Below are positions 26,601 to 34,149 of a stretch of DNA of 64,000 nucleotides, piece after piece. A program made the position numbers and the translations under genes. The notes under the pieces are model-generated. The model made no database searches and was not told the DNA's origin. It was given only the letters and a program-made list of their open reading frames with translations. Source of the DNA: G965233625 sp965233625 (lineage in GTDB: Bacteria; Planctomycetota; Planctomycetia; Pirellulales; Pirellulaceae); NCBI GenBank assembly GCA_965233625.1, contig OZ247499.1, forward strand, positions 2,170,001-2,234,000. Direction: 5' to 3'. Numbering within the stretch: position 1 is the first letter of the stretch; the number at the start of each line of letters is the position of its first letter.

Positions 26601-29600
26601 CGTACCAGAACCGTCATAGAAGCCGGTGTACTGCGAGGTCTGGCGACCTACTCCGTCGAGTACGGACTTGTTGAACGCTTCGCTGCCCGCAGGGAGCGAT
26701 TTAATGACATTACCCGCAGCGTCGTACCACGTATTGTCAGTGAGTGAATTACCTACGGTTCCCGTGGATGGATCGACCGCATAAGTAACTGACTGATAAA
26801 TTCGACCACGGTCATCGAACTTGGTTTCACTCTGCGCGATCAGATTCCCACCACTTGTGGTATCCTTACGCTGCACCTTGGTGACTTGATTTAGGTTGTC
26901 GTAGGTGTTGATCTGATAGAAGTCGACTTCTCCGTCAATGTCAGTCTGGCGGCTACGAAAGTCATATGTATACGCAGTAACGCGAGTGGTGCTAGCGTCA
27001 ACGTATGCCGTTTCCTGCGTCATATCCCCGTTGCCGCCATCGCTGCCGCCATCGTATTGGCTGGCGGAGACTATTTTCATATTGTTGCCAATGGCGTTGC
27101 CTTCGATATTACCACTATCACCGTTGGGGTACTCCTCTGTCGCACTGGCGTCCGCGGTTCCCACCCAGGACTGAACAGCCTGCCCACGGACATCGAACAC
27201 GATGCGGTTGATGGTGCCGCCAGGTGAAACCATGCGGTTCTGGCGGTTCATCGTGTCGTAGCCGTACACCGTCTCATCATAATTCGTTCCGCTGACGCCT
27301 TCACCACTTTCAGGGATGTTGTGGTAGACACGGCTGGAAGTTTGCTGGCCCTGCGCATTCGTGAAACTTTCGCTCCAGCGGATCCAGGTGGACTGCGGGA
27401 AGGTGTCCGAGACTGACAACGCCCCTGACGCGGTTGCGCGGACCGCCATGATAGAGCGGCTGTAACTTCCATCATCGGCGGTCTTGGAAATAGAGACCGG
27501 GTTCACAAGGGTGTATGTGTAGCTACCTGAGCCAGTCGCATATCCCTGAGCAGAGAGTGTCTCATCGTCGAGGTCTTTATAGACACTCCACGAAGCGGTG
27601 CGGGTCGGCTGGCCGTTAATGTCGTGCGAAGGACCTAGCGACTGGGTAGTGCGTCCCAGTTCGTCGCTCTCGTAGTCCATTATTAATTGGAGCCCGCCGC
27701 CAGATGGGGTGGTCCAGCCGGGATTGAGTGGATAGCCACTCATCAAAGTCATGTCGACGTCGGCAATGGTCTGGGTCATCGCCCCTGTGACATCGTTGTA
27801 CGCGGTGTACGTGATGAAGCCACGTGGATCTTTGGTCCACCTGACGCGGCCATACGTATCAGAAACAGTAACTTGCGATTCCTGGGCGCCCGTACCGTTC
27901 TGCGACGTGGGGACGATGGGAAAAAGAGTGGTCGTCTGCTCAACCTGTGTTGTATTTGTGTACCAGGTGTACTCGTACTTCGTGGTGATCGGTTCAGTGC
28001 CCGCTGTGTCGCGGTAGACCGTCTGTTCCGCCATGGGATAGCTGGTGCTACCTCCAGCTTCGCGCTTGAAGTACTTGGTCAGGCTCTGCAGAATTTCAGT
28101 CCCACCACTACCTTCTTTAATCTTCGTGTATTCCACGTAGGAATCGACGCCGCCGGCTGTCGTTTCAGTGGCGGTTGTGCTGGCGTAATACGTGGTCAGC
28201 GAGATGAGACCTGCGGATGCATTTAGCTGGATGTCCAGGTCGGCCACTGTGTCGTCGTACGGCGTGCCCGACATATCGATGGCGGCGGGAGTCGCTTGTT
28301 CAATCACTTTGCCATTGGCGTCGTACCTGGTGTAAGTGATCCAGCGGTCCGTGCCGTCGGTAAACTCGGTGAGCATCTCCTGGGTCAGGTAGTTCGAATA
28401 CAAAATGTTCTGCGTGCCGTCGGGGTTGGTGGTGACGGTCTTCAGATGCCAGTTGTTGTAACCATCGGCGAACGCACTGGTCATGTACGAATAGGTGTAG
28501 GTCAACAGCCCACCCTGGATTACCGCCTTCGTCGCCCGGTGCTGCGAGTCATATTCGTAGTAGTTGTCGGCGTATTCCGCCACTTTCTGATCGGAGGCAA
28601 GGAATGGATCGGTGACGGTCGGATCTTCGGAAAGCCGCGCGAAAGCTTCGCTATCCAAAGCGTATTTCAGCCCCGAAGCAAAGCCGCCGGACTCACCGGG
28701 TTTGTAGTAACGGTAATAGCTTGTTTCGTGATCGACCCACTGGCCGTTACTGTAAATCTGCTGGACAACCGTCTTGAGATCGTTCTCATTCCCATTGTCC
28801 TCACTGGCGCCGTAGTAGGTGTAGAGCGTACGGCGGCAGGAACATGGTGGGCTGTTGGCGATCTGATAGGTCGACGAAGTAATCAGACCCTGGCTGTCGT
28901 AGGAAAATCCCACGGAATAGGTCGTGCCGTCCGATTGCTGAGACATCCCGATCACATTCCCATTCGCATCGACGCCATCGGATTGCGGACCATCCCCAGC
29001 GGTGTTTGTGAACGACTTGAAGGTTCCGTCTTCATCGAATTTGTAAACACCACCGCTGCAGGTACTCAGCACGAACTGGCAGTTTTCACTTTCAAACCGC
29101 AGTGAGAAATCCGAAGCAGGTGTGCAGTGCTGGACCGTGTAAACGCCTGAAGATTCTGTAAACCGCACGATGCGATCCGGCCCGAGGCGAGCCGCTGTGA
29201 TGCTGGTGTCAGCTTCATCGATCACGAGCTTATAGAGCGCGTTGCAAAAAGAATTGTTCCCAAACTCGCCTTTAACAATCGTCATGCCTACGCCGGAAAT
29301 AAAACCGCTGGCGTATCCACCGCCCGCGTTGGCAATGGTATTGGGCACACCGGGTATCGGCCGGTTTACACAGCCGCAGTCTGGACATACGTACTGGGGA
29401 CCGTCTCCGCACGTGTTGCAACCACAACATGACATGTTGGCTGGCGGTAGTGCTTCTTCGGAAAGCTGCGGTGAACAGGAGGTCGAAGAGGAAGATGAAG
29501 ACGACGAGGACGAATCATCACTGCCAGCAGAACCCTCGGAGCTTGCTGATGAGTCTGAGCTTGCAGACGACTCTGAGCTCTCAGATGAATCGGAACTTGC

Positions 29601-29783
29601 CGATGAATCGGAACTGGTGGAAGACTCCGAAGTGCCTGATAAGTCTGAACTGGCGGAAGAGTCTGAGCTGTCCGATGAAAGGTCAGACTGGGCGGACTGA
29701 TCCGAACTGGCTGACGAATCCGAAGACTCAGAATCGAACGACGAATTTTCAGAAGAGAAGTCAGAGAAGTCGCTGCTCGACAT
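23616..29783 (-). CDS. RHS/YD-repeat protein with Ser/Asp-rich N-terminus and variable C-tip
   Basis: A 2055-aa protein. Residues 1-~95 are almost only Ser, Asp and a few acidic or small residues. A Cys-rich stretch follows (SCCGCNTCGDG..CPDCGC), which could bind metal. From ~150 to ~1830 there are many YD-type repeats (e.g. YDGVGRETANAVYGNQG, YEYDALGR), forming the expected beta-barrel shell. The RHS core signature ends the shell (YQPYGDRK.., LGFTGQRLDEHSGLYLFRRRYF, then DPFG). The last ~210 residues after DPFG are a Cys-containing tip unlike the core and more AT-rich, the usual site of a toxin domain, though I recognise none. There is no signal peptide. The start region is part of a 200-bp repeat also found near 33.8 kb. 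Confidence 0.88.
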   Translation of the reverse strand: MSSSDFSDFSSENSSFDSESSDSSASSDQSAQSDLSSDSSDSSASSDLSGTSESSTSSDSSASSDSSESSESSASSDSSASSEGSAGSDDSSSSSSSSSSTSCSPQLSEEALPPANMSCCGCNTCGDGPQYVCPDCGCVNRPIPGVPNTIANAGGGYASGFISGVGMTIVKGEFGNNSFCNALYKLVIDEADTSITAARLGPDRIVRFTESSGVYTVQHCTPASDFSLRFESENCQFVLSTCSGGVYKFDEDGTFKSFTNTAGDGPQSDGVDANGNVIGMSQQSDGTTYSVGFSYDSQGLITSSTYQIANSPPCSCRRTLYTYYGASEDNGNENDLKTVVQQIYSNGQWVDHETSYYRYYKPGESGGFASGLKYALDSEAFARLSEDPTVTDPFLASDQKVAEYADNYYEYDSQHRATKAVIQGGLLTYTYSYMTSAFADGYNNWHLKTVTTNPDGTQNILYSNYLTQEMLTEFTDGTDRWITYTRYDANGKVIEQATPAAIDMSGTPYDDTVADLDIQLNASAGLISLTTYYASTTATETTAGGVDSYVEYTKIKEGSGGTEILQSLTKYFKREAGGSTSYPMAEQTVYRDTAGTEPITTKYEYTWYTNTTQVEQTTTLFPIVPTSQNGTGAQESQVTVSDTYGRVRWTKDPRGFITYTAYNDVTGAMTQTIADVDMTLMSGYPLNPGWTTPSGGGLQLIMDYESDELGRTTQSLGPSHDINGQPTRTASWSVYKDLDDETLSAQGYATGSGSYTYTLVNPVSISKTADDGSYSRSIMAVRATASGALSVSDTFPQSTWIRWSESFTNAQGQQTSSRVYHNIPESGEGVSGTNYDETVYGYDTMNRQNRMVSPGGTINRIVFDVRGQAVQSWVGTADASATEEYPNGDSGNIEGNAIGNNMKIVSASQYDGGSDGGNGDMTQETAYVDASTTRVTAYTYDFRSRQTDIDGEVDFYQINTYDNLNQVTKVQRKDTTSGGNLIAQSETKFDDRGRIYQSVTYAVDPSTGTVGNSLTDNTWYDAAGNVIKSLPAGSEAFNKSVLDGVGRQTSQYTGFYDGSGTDDPTSLTDNKIFEQYETTYDDASNAVVQSTLSRYHDGTGNGALVAGTNARPFYTAMYYDGVGRETANAVYGNQGNDTTLFSRPTSAPASSDIVLVSLTAYNAGGEVSETTDPKGIVSLACYDNAGRTIRTVENAVDTDCSSGCAANDQNVTVETSYNADGNVQTLTAKNQYTGDQVTTYEYGTTLADSAVESSQFLRREVYPDSTGSNDAVAYTYNRQGQQTSITDQNGSVRDLEYDALGRPTAQKVSTLGIGVDNSVLRIDRGYEVRGMTNLITCYANAAGTGTPVNQVKQTYNDFAQLQKEEQEHDGAVDGSTLAVQYGYENGSSNTIRPTTVSYPNGRVFTYEYGSGDDNKLSRVANLDWNGADVSEYTYLGVSTIVKEKYPVPSVALNYIGSATKYDGFDRFGRVIDQRWTSGSGDADRFQYSYDRNSNRIYGTNDVSKSLATPVYLDELYSYDNLNRLTEMHRGQLVGGDRIIEPALSQTWSLDAAGNWCEFSNYDQQSSNNVVQKRIYNSANEVIDSCEVVGNEWSSPSYGANGNMTTLPQPSDPQNSYTCIYDPWNRLAQVKDGTTTVGEYVYDGLNRRIVTYSPDSEAWYEQIYYNNDWQVLEIRESNSETVPASPRFQYVWSERYIDAPVLRSDLDLTPEIVYYTGDASFDISSLIDESSNIVERYTYQPYGDRKVFDADWNRRNAGSQHKNSLGFTGQRLDEHSGLYLFRRRYFLSTVGAFLSRDEIGYSDGINLYRATFVPNRTDPFGTAPTPFFPMWSFHCARKCGENSLSQSALMNPCVQLCIHNRKPIAPTEFSRGGDDTRRDYETAGLFIWFDVEDNCYSQCGCSGSMNVYFNYVASLRGTFASNPALNYGLFYEDKFTKFNVGKLGESDERPGPTNRWHRGYVGNRIKIDTIKCMGEFEAATINYKIGVRAGIDSPNKQTVSAKLNVYGAKTCKPEFSGSISVKGHPHVRSGVGPGGFKAEIRNITAGEKPVHRHDER

Positions 29784-29966
29784 GGAACGTCCTGATATGT
29801 AGAGAGTGTCGCCCGGTCCAGGATTCCGTTAGGAAATATCCGCTGGATTAATCTGCCGCCAAAGAAGTACTGCGAATCCTACCGTTTTGGGGCGATCTGT
29901 CAAATCAATTTGCAAAGTCTTCAGGCAAGCACTCCGCAGCTAGCAGGCTTGCTGCCTTATCGATCT
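29765..29966. repeat. ~200-bp imperfect repeat, copy 1 (start and upstream region of RHS gene)
   Basis: Nearly identical to 33804-33995 in the same orientation. The repeat covers the first six codons of the RHS gene, the start codon (29781-29783), and about 180 bp upstream, including the blocks cgcccggtcca, gattccgt and gccttatcgatc. Copy 1 has a ~12-bp insert (near 29867) absent from copy 2. Since both copies place the same sequence before a minus-strand gene, it probably carries a promoter and leader. Confidence 0.8.
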
Positions 29967-29971
29967 GGTGA

Positions 29972-30082
29972 GTTGCTATCAGAGGACATTTAGACACGCC
30001 AACAGCAATGCAAGAGCTGGAACAGCCGGGACGCGATGCGGAGTTAGTGGAGGCTCGGAAGAAGCTGCATGAGCTGGGGTGA
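29972..30082 (+). pseudogene. Possible C-terminal gene remnant next to the repeat
   Basis: An open frame without a convincing start directly after the repeat: it reads VAIRGHLDTPTAMQELE and then EARKKLHELG before TGA at 30080-30082. An internal ATG at 30008 would leave only 24 residues. The composition looks coding, so it may be the tail of a gene cut by rearrangement. Family not recognised; a phage structural gene is possible but unproven. Confidence 0.3.
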
Positions 30083-30083
30083 A

Positions 30084-30830
30084 TCAGATGTGAAGCTGGT
30101 CGCCCACGTGGAACAGTTTTGTCGGGTTCACTCCATCAAACTGCTCAATGTAGTCAAGTGTACGGCTTACCCGCCGGTGCCACGGCGATTGACCTTTACC
30201 TGCGGCCTCTATCCGCTCAAGCCGTTTCCTGAGTCTGCTAATGACATTCGTCTGCCACTTGAAATGGTGGACTGGCGCGGTGGCCGCCTGCTTCATCAAC
30301 TTGCGTCCCCAACGGCACGAATCCGGGTGATGCGAAAGCGGCGCAGTGGGCGAGAGTACATAAGCTCTATCTCCGGCTTTGAGCTGTCGACGGGTATACG
30401 TGCCAAATGGATACGTTTCTTCGAGCGGTCTTCCCGGCTGGGGATCGGCGAGTTTTCCACCCGGAGCAATGCGGTCCAGCCAGCGGCCGAACAAATAGGG
30501 CGCGCCTGACTGGATGATCGTTGCAACTTCTTCGGCGGATGTTTGGACGAATTCGTCCAGGTCTGCGAAGAAGGCCCACTCACCTGCTGGATGCACTTTG
30601 CGGATTTGCCGCTCACGGCCCACTGCGGAAAAAGTAGCCGAAGGAAAGCAAGTGAGTGGCCGCGGAACGCCGCCCGCAGACCGTACCATTTCTGCAATCC
30701 TGTCCAGTTCATCTGCTGCGTCTGAATAGACAAGAACCGGAAAGGAAGTAGCGCCCAGCCGCTGGTAATGCTGCACAAAATATGGAACCAGCGCCGCGTC
30801 ACCATCGAGCACTGTAAGGTACGCCCGCAT
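30084..30830 (-). CDS. Glycosyltransferase (GT92/GT2-like)
   Basis: 248 aa from the ATG at 30830, which has GAAGGGA 6 bases upstream; a GTG two codons earlier is less well placed. Motifs fit a small GT-A family: VLDGDAALVPYFVQHYQRLGA near the start and the DxD-type sequence AFFADLDEFVQ (~87-97). A His-rich C-terminus (APVHHFKWQTN) is also typical. It starts the second glycan block on the minus strand when read from the right. Substrates unknown. Confidence 0.72.
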   Translation of the reverse strand: MRAYLTVLDGDAALVPYFVQHYQRLGATSFPVLVYSDAADELDRIAEMVRSAGGVPRPLTCFPSATFSAVGRERQIRKVHPAGEWAFFADLDEFVQTSAEEVATIIQSGAPYLFGRWLDRIAPGGKLADPQPGRPLEETYPFGTYTRRQLKAGDRAYVLSPTAPLSHHPDSCRWGRKLMKQAATAPVHHFKWQTNVISRLRKRLERIEAAGKGQSPWHRRVSRTLDYIEQFDGVNPTKLFHVGDQLHI

Positions 30831-30854
30831 CCGCACTCCCTTCAGATTGACGGC

Positions 30855-31649
30855 TCAGGTTGCTGGCTGGAAGATATCCATTGGAAAAGCATCTGCGATC
30901 GAATTCTGCAGCGCATCGAGTTGCTTGCCAGGAAGTAATTTCGACGTATTGGCATCGTACCAGTTCCTGGCGTCCTCTTCGGAAATGCTCCAGACCGGCG
31001 CAACATCGAAAACCGAAAACGCGTCCTTCCATTTTAGCGGCTTGTTGATTGCTTCATCTGCTTTCTTAAATGGCGCAAACGGGACACCATACGCGATACA
31101 TGCAATCGCAGTATGCAGTGAACTGGTATAGATAAACTCGCTTCCAACTAGCTGCCGCAACTTCCCGGCAAGTAGTCCAGGACGGGTTGCGACGTCGATC
31201 ACTGCGCCGCTGTACATGTGGCGGCTATGCCAGTGTGGAACATAACTTGCTTTCGAAATCGATAGATTCTCCCGGTGAATTGCAATAGCGCGGCTGATGA
31301 GCAATCCCGGGTCTCCTACCGGCGTGTCCCGCGGTAGATCCAGTGCATCAAGCGTATGCCTGCCCCGGACGGCGCGCACATCTAGATCGTTGACTGCTGG
31401 AATTTCCCCGTGCGAGTAACCATACCCCCACACGACAATTCGATCGAATCGCTTTTTTAGTCTGCGTATAGTTGCGCGGTTGAACTCAGAACCGATCGTT
31501 AACAGCACCGCGCCATTGGATCGTGTTCGCTCTTTAGCCGTTCGCCTGTCCGCAGTATCGAAAAGATTGAGCAAGGGATCAACGAAAGCCTCCCCCAGGT
31601 TTAGCTCCGGCTTTCCCCGTCGCCAGTAGTGCGTATCGACGTATCGCAT
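30855..31649 (-). CDS. Polysaccharide pyruvyltransferase family protein
   Basis: 264 aa. The layout matches the family that adds ketal-linked pyruvate to sugars from phosphoenolpyruvate: a GT-B-like fold with VWGYGYSHGE (~94-103), AVRGRHTLDAL (~113-123), VGDPGLL (~131-137) and the C-terminal SSLHTAIACIAYGVP (~193-207), whose Ser-Leu-His is conserved. It overlaps the upstream FrhB-like gene by 49 bp, so the pair is translated together. The two families are often neighbours in polysaccharide loci. Confidence 0.82.
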   Translation of the reverse strand: MRYVDTHYWRRGKPELNLGEAFVDPLLNLFDTADRRTAKERTRSNGAVLLTIGSEFNRATIRRLKKRFDRIVVWGYGYSHGEIPAVNDLDVRAVRGRHTLDALDLPRDTPVGDPGLLISRAIAIHRENLSISKASYVPHWHSRHMYSGAVIDVATRPGLLAGKLRQLVGSEFIYTSSLHTAIACIAYGVPFAPFKKADEAINKPLKWKDAFSVFDVAPVWSISEEDARNWYDANTSKLLPGKQLDALQNSIADAFPMDIFQPAT

Positions 31650-32404
31650 CGCTGCGCCTTTCTGCGGATATACGGAGCTAAAGATCGTTCCCAGTCAGCG
31701 GCCTGGATCGACTCGATTTCTACATTGGCTTCGTGGATCATTGGAAGAATGTCCGGGTTCATGACACGGAACATGGTCTTTCCCGGCCCTTTCCATTTCT
31801 TCTCCAGCCGCCACGGATCCGCGACGACAACATCGCCCCCTGCACAGATCCGGCTGCATGGCGGGCACTTTCGCGGCGCACTATCGAGCACGGGGTCCGA
31901 GAGCCAGTACTTGCCCCAAGGCCGGTTGAGCACTGTTCCGTCGCGCAGCACGATTGTGGTCTTTCCAGGCCATGTGCCCGTCCGGTAGTAAAGCTCCTCT
32001 ACATCACTTGTTTTCACGCCAAACTTACTGCAAATCCGCTGGGCGTAGTCAGCCGGCTGGGTGTAGTCGCAGAGGATTTCGACCACGAACCGAAGCTGCG
32101 GCATCTTTTCCCGCGCGCCCACATGGCACGGCAGAAGTGAAATGCCGATATTCGATTCTGCGGGTACCTCGCTCACTCCGCTGAGCGGATTGCACTGGTC
32201 GTAGACCGAATTCGTGGCGGGTGTGAATAACTCGTCAGCGGAGCGGGTAACAACGATCTCCGTATCCACGCCGCGCTTGCGCGGGAAGACAAGATAGTCG
32301 ACGTAGCCGCTACGAAGCGCGTGGGCAAGGATTTCCTTGGTGAATCCGCCAGAGGTCGAATAACGGCGTACCTTTCTGTTTTTGGAATAACCTAGGAAAT
32401 ACAC
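31601..32404 (-). CDS. Coenzyme F420 hydrogenase/dehydrogenase beta-subunit-like protein
   Basis: 267 aa from a GTG. The opening RRYSTSGGFTKEILAHAL (~13-30) is the N-terminal signature of the FrhB/FdhB family, and ISLLPCHVGA (~88-97) corresponds to the usual LPCQ loop. CPPCSRICAGGDVVVADPW (~180-198) retains part of a Cys cluster that in relatives binds an Fe-S centre. Polysaccharide loci often carry such a flavoprotein beside a pyruvyltransferase; its reaction there is not settled. It overlaps genes on both sides. Confidence 0.78.
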   Translation of the reverse strand: MYFLGYSKNRKVRRYSTSGGFTKEILAHALRSGYVDYLVFPRKRGVDTEIVVTRSADELFTPATNSVYDQCNPLSGVSEVPAESNIGISLLPCHVGAREKMPQLRFVVEILCDYTQPADYAQRICSKFGVKTSDVEELYYRTGTWPGKTTIVLRDGTVLNRPWGKYWLSDPVLDSAPRKCPPCSRICAGGDVVVADPWRLEKKWKGPGKTMFRVMNPDILPMIHEANVEIESIQAADWERSLAPYIRRKAQRCDTSIRTTGDGESRS

Positions 32405-33072
32405 TTGTAGCGCTCCTGCACGCGGGCGATCAGCTCTGCATCTCCCTTATTTCTGCCATGCCGCAGGGCGGGCCGCATAACTTTCTGCCGGTGCCACGTA
32501 TTTGCTCCATGGTACAAGCGGACATACAGTTCCGCGGGATTGTCCTGCGGATTTACCAGCCCCTGGTCATAGAATTGCTGGATGAATCTGGTGTCTTCAG
32601 CCTTGGCGATGGCGGGGTAGCGGAACTCCGTCGGTTCGTGAAGCATCGTTCCCACAATCCCGCCGCGGGGCCACGTGGTGGCATCGACCAGACCCCAGAC
32701 TTCGCGGACAATATCCAGCCGGTATTGTCTGCGTAGGATCGAAACGAAACCCGGCTTATGATTTTCGACCTGCCAGGAAATCCGGTTCTCCGCATGGAAG
32801 TCATCATCGTCCCACTGCATTAATAGCTCTCCACTAGCGATTTCGTACGAAAAATTACGCAGCTCCCCCAGCGATAGTGAAGGGTCAGCCATGTGTTCGT
32901 GGATGGCCGGGTAGACGCTGTAATCCGCGAACCATGGCTCTGAGGCTGTATTCACAATCACAAGCTCGCAAGGTTCGTAAGTCTGCTCAAGCAAACATTC
33001 CACCGCAATTCCGGCGAGCCTACGGCGGCTGGGATCCTTTCCTGTAATCATTAGACAAGATACTAAAGACAT
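32392..33072 (-). CDS. Glycosyltransferase family 2
   Basis: 226 aa with the typical GT2 beginning VSCLMITGKDPSRRRLAGIA, then ELVIVNTAS (~36-44) and the metal-binding cluster WDDDDFHAEN (~91-100). Length is short, so it is a single catalytic domain without a membrane anchor. It overlaps the FrhB-like gene by 13 bp in the second glycan block. Acceptor unknown. Confidence 0.85.
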   Translation of the reverse strand: MSLVSCLMITGKDPSRRRLAGIAVECLLEQTYEPCELVIVNTASEPWFADYSVYPAIHEHMADPSLSLGELRNFSYEIASGELLMQWDDDDFHAENRISWQVENHKPGFVSILRRQYRLDIVREVWGLVDATTWPRGGIVGTMLHEPTEFRYPAIAKAEDTRFIQQFYDQGLVNPQDNPAELYVRLYHGANTWHRQKVMRPALRHGRNKGDAELIARVQERYKCIS

Positions 33073-33126
33073 CGAATCCTTCCTTTCGGGTAGCGCTGCA
33101 GGACCGCGGTGTTCCGCGCCATGATT

Positions 33127-33822
33127 TCAACTGAAAACGTGGCGCTTGCGCGGCTGCACCCAACTGACAACGGCGTTGAAATGAGTGTCGTCGCATTTCA
33201 GTTTGAGCCAGGTTGCGATTTCCCCGGCAATCTTACGGGGTTGATCGAGCAATTCGTGGTAATCGATCCGGTGAACCTGCCAGCTATTTAATTCGCCAAG
33301 CAGGGCTTCACGCCTCTCGAAGAGCCACTGCTGGTGATCTTCGATATCCTGTTCTGGCAGGTTGGGCTTCCGGCGTTTTAACGACTCGATACTTTCCTGC
33401 AGTGGCCGGTCACTGACCAGAATGCGGAGGTGTTCTTTGCATATATCCTTGAGCTGCGGCCCGAGTGCGCATAGCTGTGGGTACTTGCCGCCTGCAATGG
33501 TGTTCTGTTGGACGGCTTCGCGGCGTTTTTCGTTTAGAAAACGGCTTAGCCGTTGGTAGATCCGGCCACGCTCAATTGCAAATTCGTTCGCTGGAAAGGG
33601 TAGTGCGGATTCGCAGATATTCCGTAGACCGATTGCTTCGAAACCGCAGTTATCTGAACGGGGGTCGGCTCCGTAGTAGCCGCAAAACTTGTTGCCCATG
33701 TGTACACCCATGTGATACAAGACGCCGGCTAGACAACTCGAGCCAGAGCTGTGCAGACCTAGCACTGCGACGAAGGGCTCCTGGGTATGGTCGATGTTGG
33801 AGGAGAAGTCGATGCTCGACAT
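33127..33822 (-). CDS. Sulfotransferase-like protein
   Basis: 231 aa. VAVLGLHSSGSSCLAGVLYHMG (18-39) fits the phosphate-binding loop of sulfotransferase-family proteins, and IDYHELLDQPRKIAGEIATWL (~187-207) matches their C-terminal pattern (D-x-x-x-x-x-D/x-P...I..FL). The usual 3'-phosphate motif (RxP..S) is only weakly seen as SDRPLQES (~136-143). The first six codons and upstream DNA are a copy of the RHS gene start, so expression may have been captured from the same promoter. Confidence 0.65.
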   Translation of the reverse strand: MSSIDFSSNIDHTQEPFVAVLGLHSSGSSCLAGVLYHMGVHMGNKFCGYYGADPRSDNCGFEAIGLRNICESALPFPANEFAIERGRIYQRLSRFLNEKRREAVQQNTIAGGKYPQLCALGPQLKDICKEHLRILVSDRPLQESIESLKRRKPNLPEQDIEDHQQWLFERREALLGELNSWQVHRIDYHELLDQPRKIAGEIATWLKLKCDDTHFNAVVSWVQPRKRHVFS

Positions 33823-33995
33823 GGACCGTCCTGAAATGTAGAGAATGCCGCCCGGTCCAAGATTCCGTCAGAAATATAGCGGCTGGAGTAATCTGCCGCC
33901 CGCGAATCCTATCGTTTTATGGCGCTATGTCAAACCAATTTACAACGTCTTCAAGGAAGCATTCCGCAAGTAGCAGCCTTGTTGCCTTATCGATC
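33804..33995. repeat. ~200-bp imperfect repeat, copy 2 (start of sulfotransferase-like gene)
   Basis: Second copy of the repeat at 29765-29966. It begins in codon 7 of the minus-strand gene, covers its ATG (33820-33822) and runs about 170 bp upstream. Divergence from copy 1 is scattered single bases and one ~12-bp deletion, as expected of an old duplication. Confidence 0.8.
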
Positions 33996-34012
33996 GCTGC
34001 ACCGTACCCTAA

Positions 34013-34123
34013 GTTAAGAAAAATAGAGAATCCAGCGGCGGGCAGGACGAATGGCTGATCCAATTCACAGCGATGACCATCGAGCACTACGACATGGACG
34101 TGACCGGCATCAAGGATTTGTGA
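34013..34123 (+). pseudogene. Possible C-terminal gene remnant next to repeat copy 2
   Basis: An open frame after a TAA at 34010 reads SSGGQDEWLIQFTAMTIEH and then YDMDVTGIKDL before TGA. It has no good start upstream. As at 29972, a coding-looking tail abuts the repeat on its outer side. The phrase resembles ends of phage virion proteins, but I cannot prove this. Confidence 0.3.
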
Positions 34124-34149
34124 GTCAGCGAGCCACGCAACCAGCTCCG

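Noticed and set aside
28296..29105. 269-codon plus-strand frame opposite the RHS gene
   Set aside because: It lies fully antisense to a well-supported RHS coding region; its length is a by-product of the repeat composition.
29441..29783. Microsatellite-like Ser/Asp codon repeats, considered as a CRISPR or VNTR
   Set aside because: Units are irregular tct/gat/gaa codons within an open frame, with no spacers; this is low-complexity protein coding.
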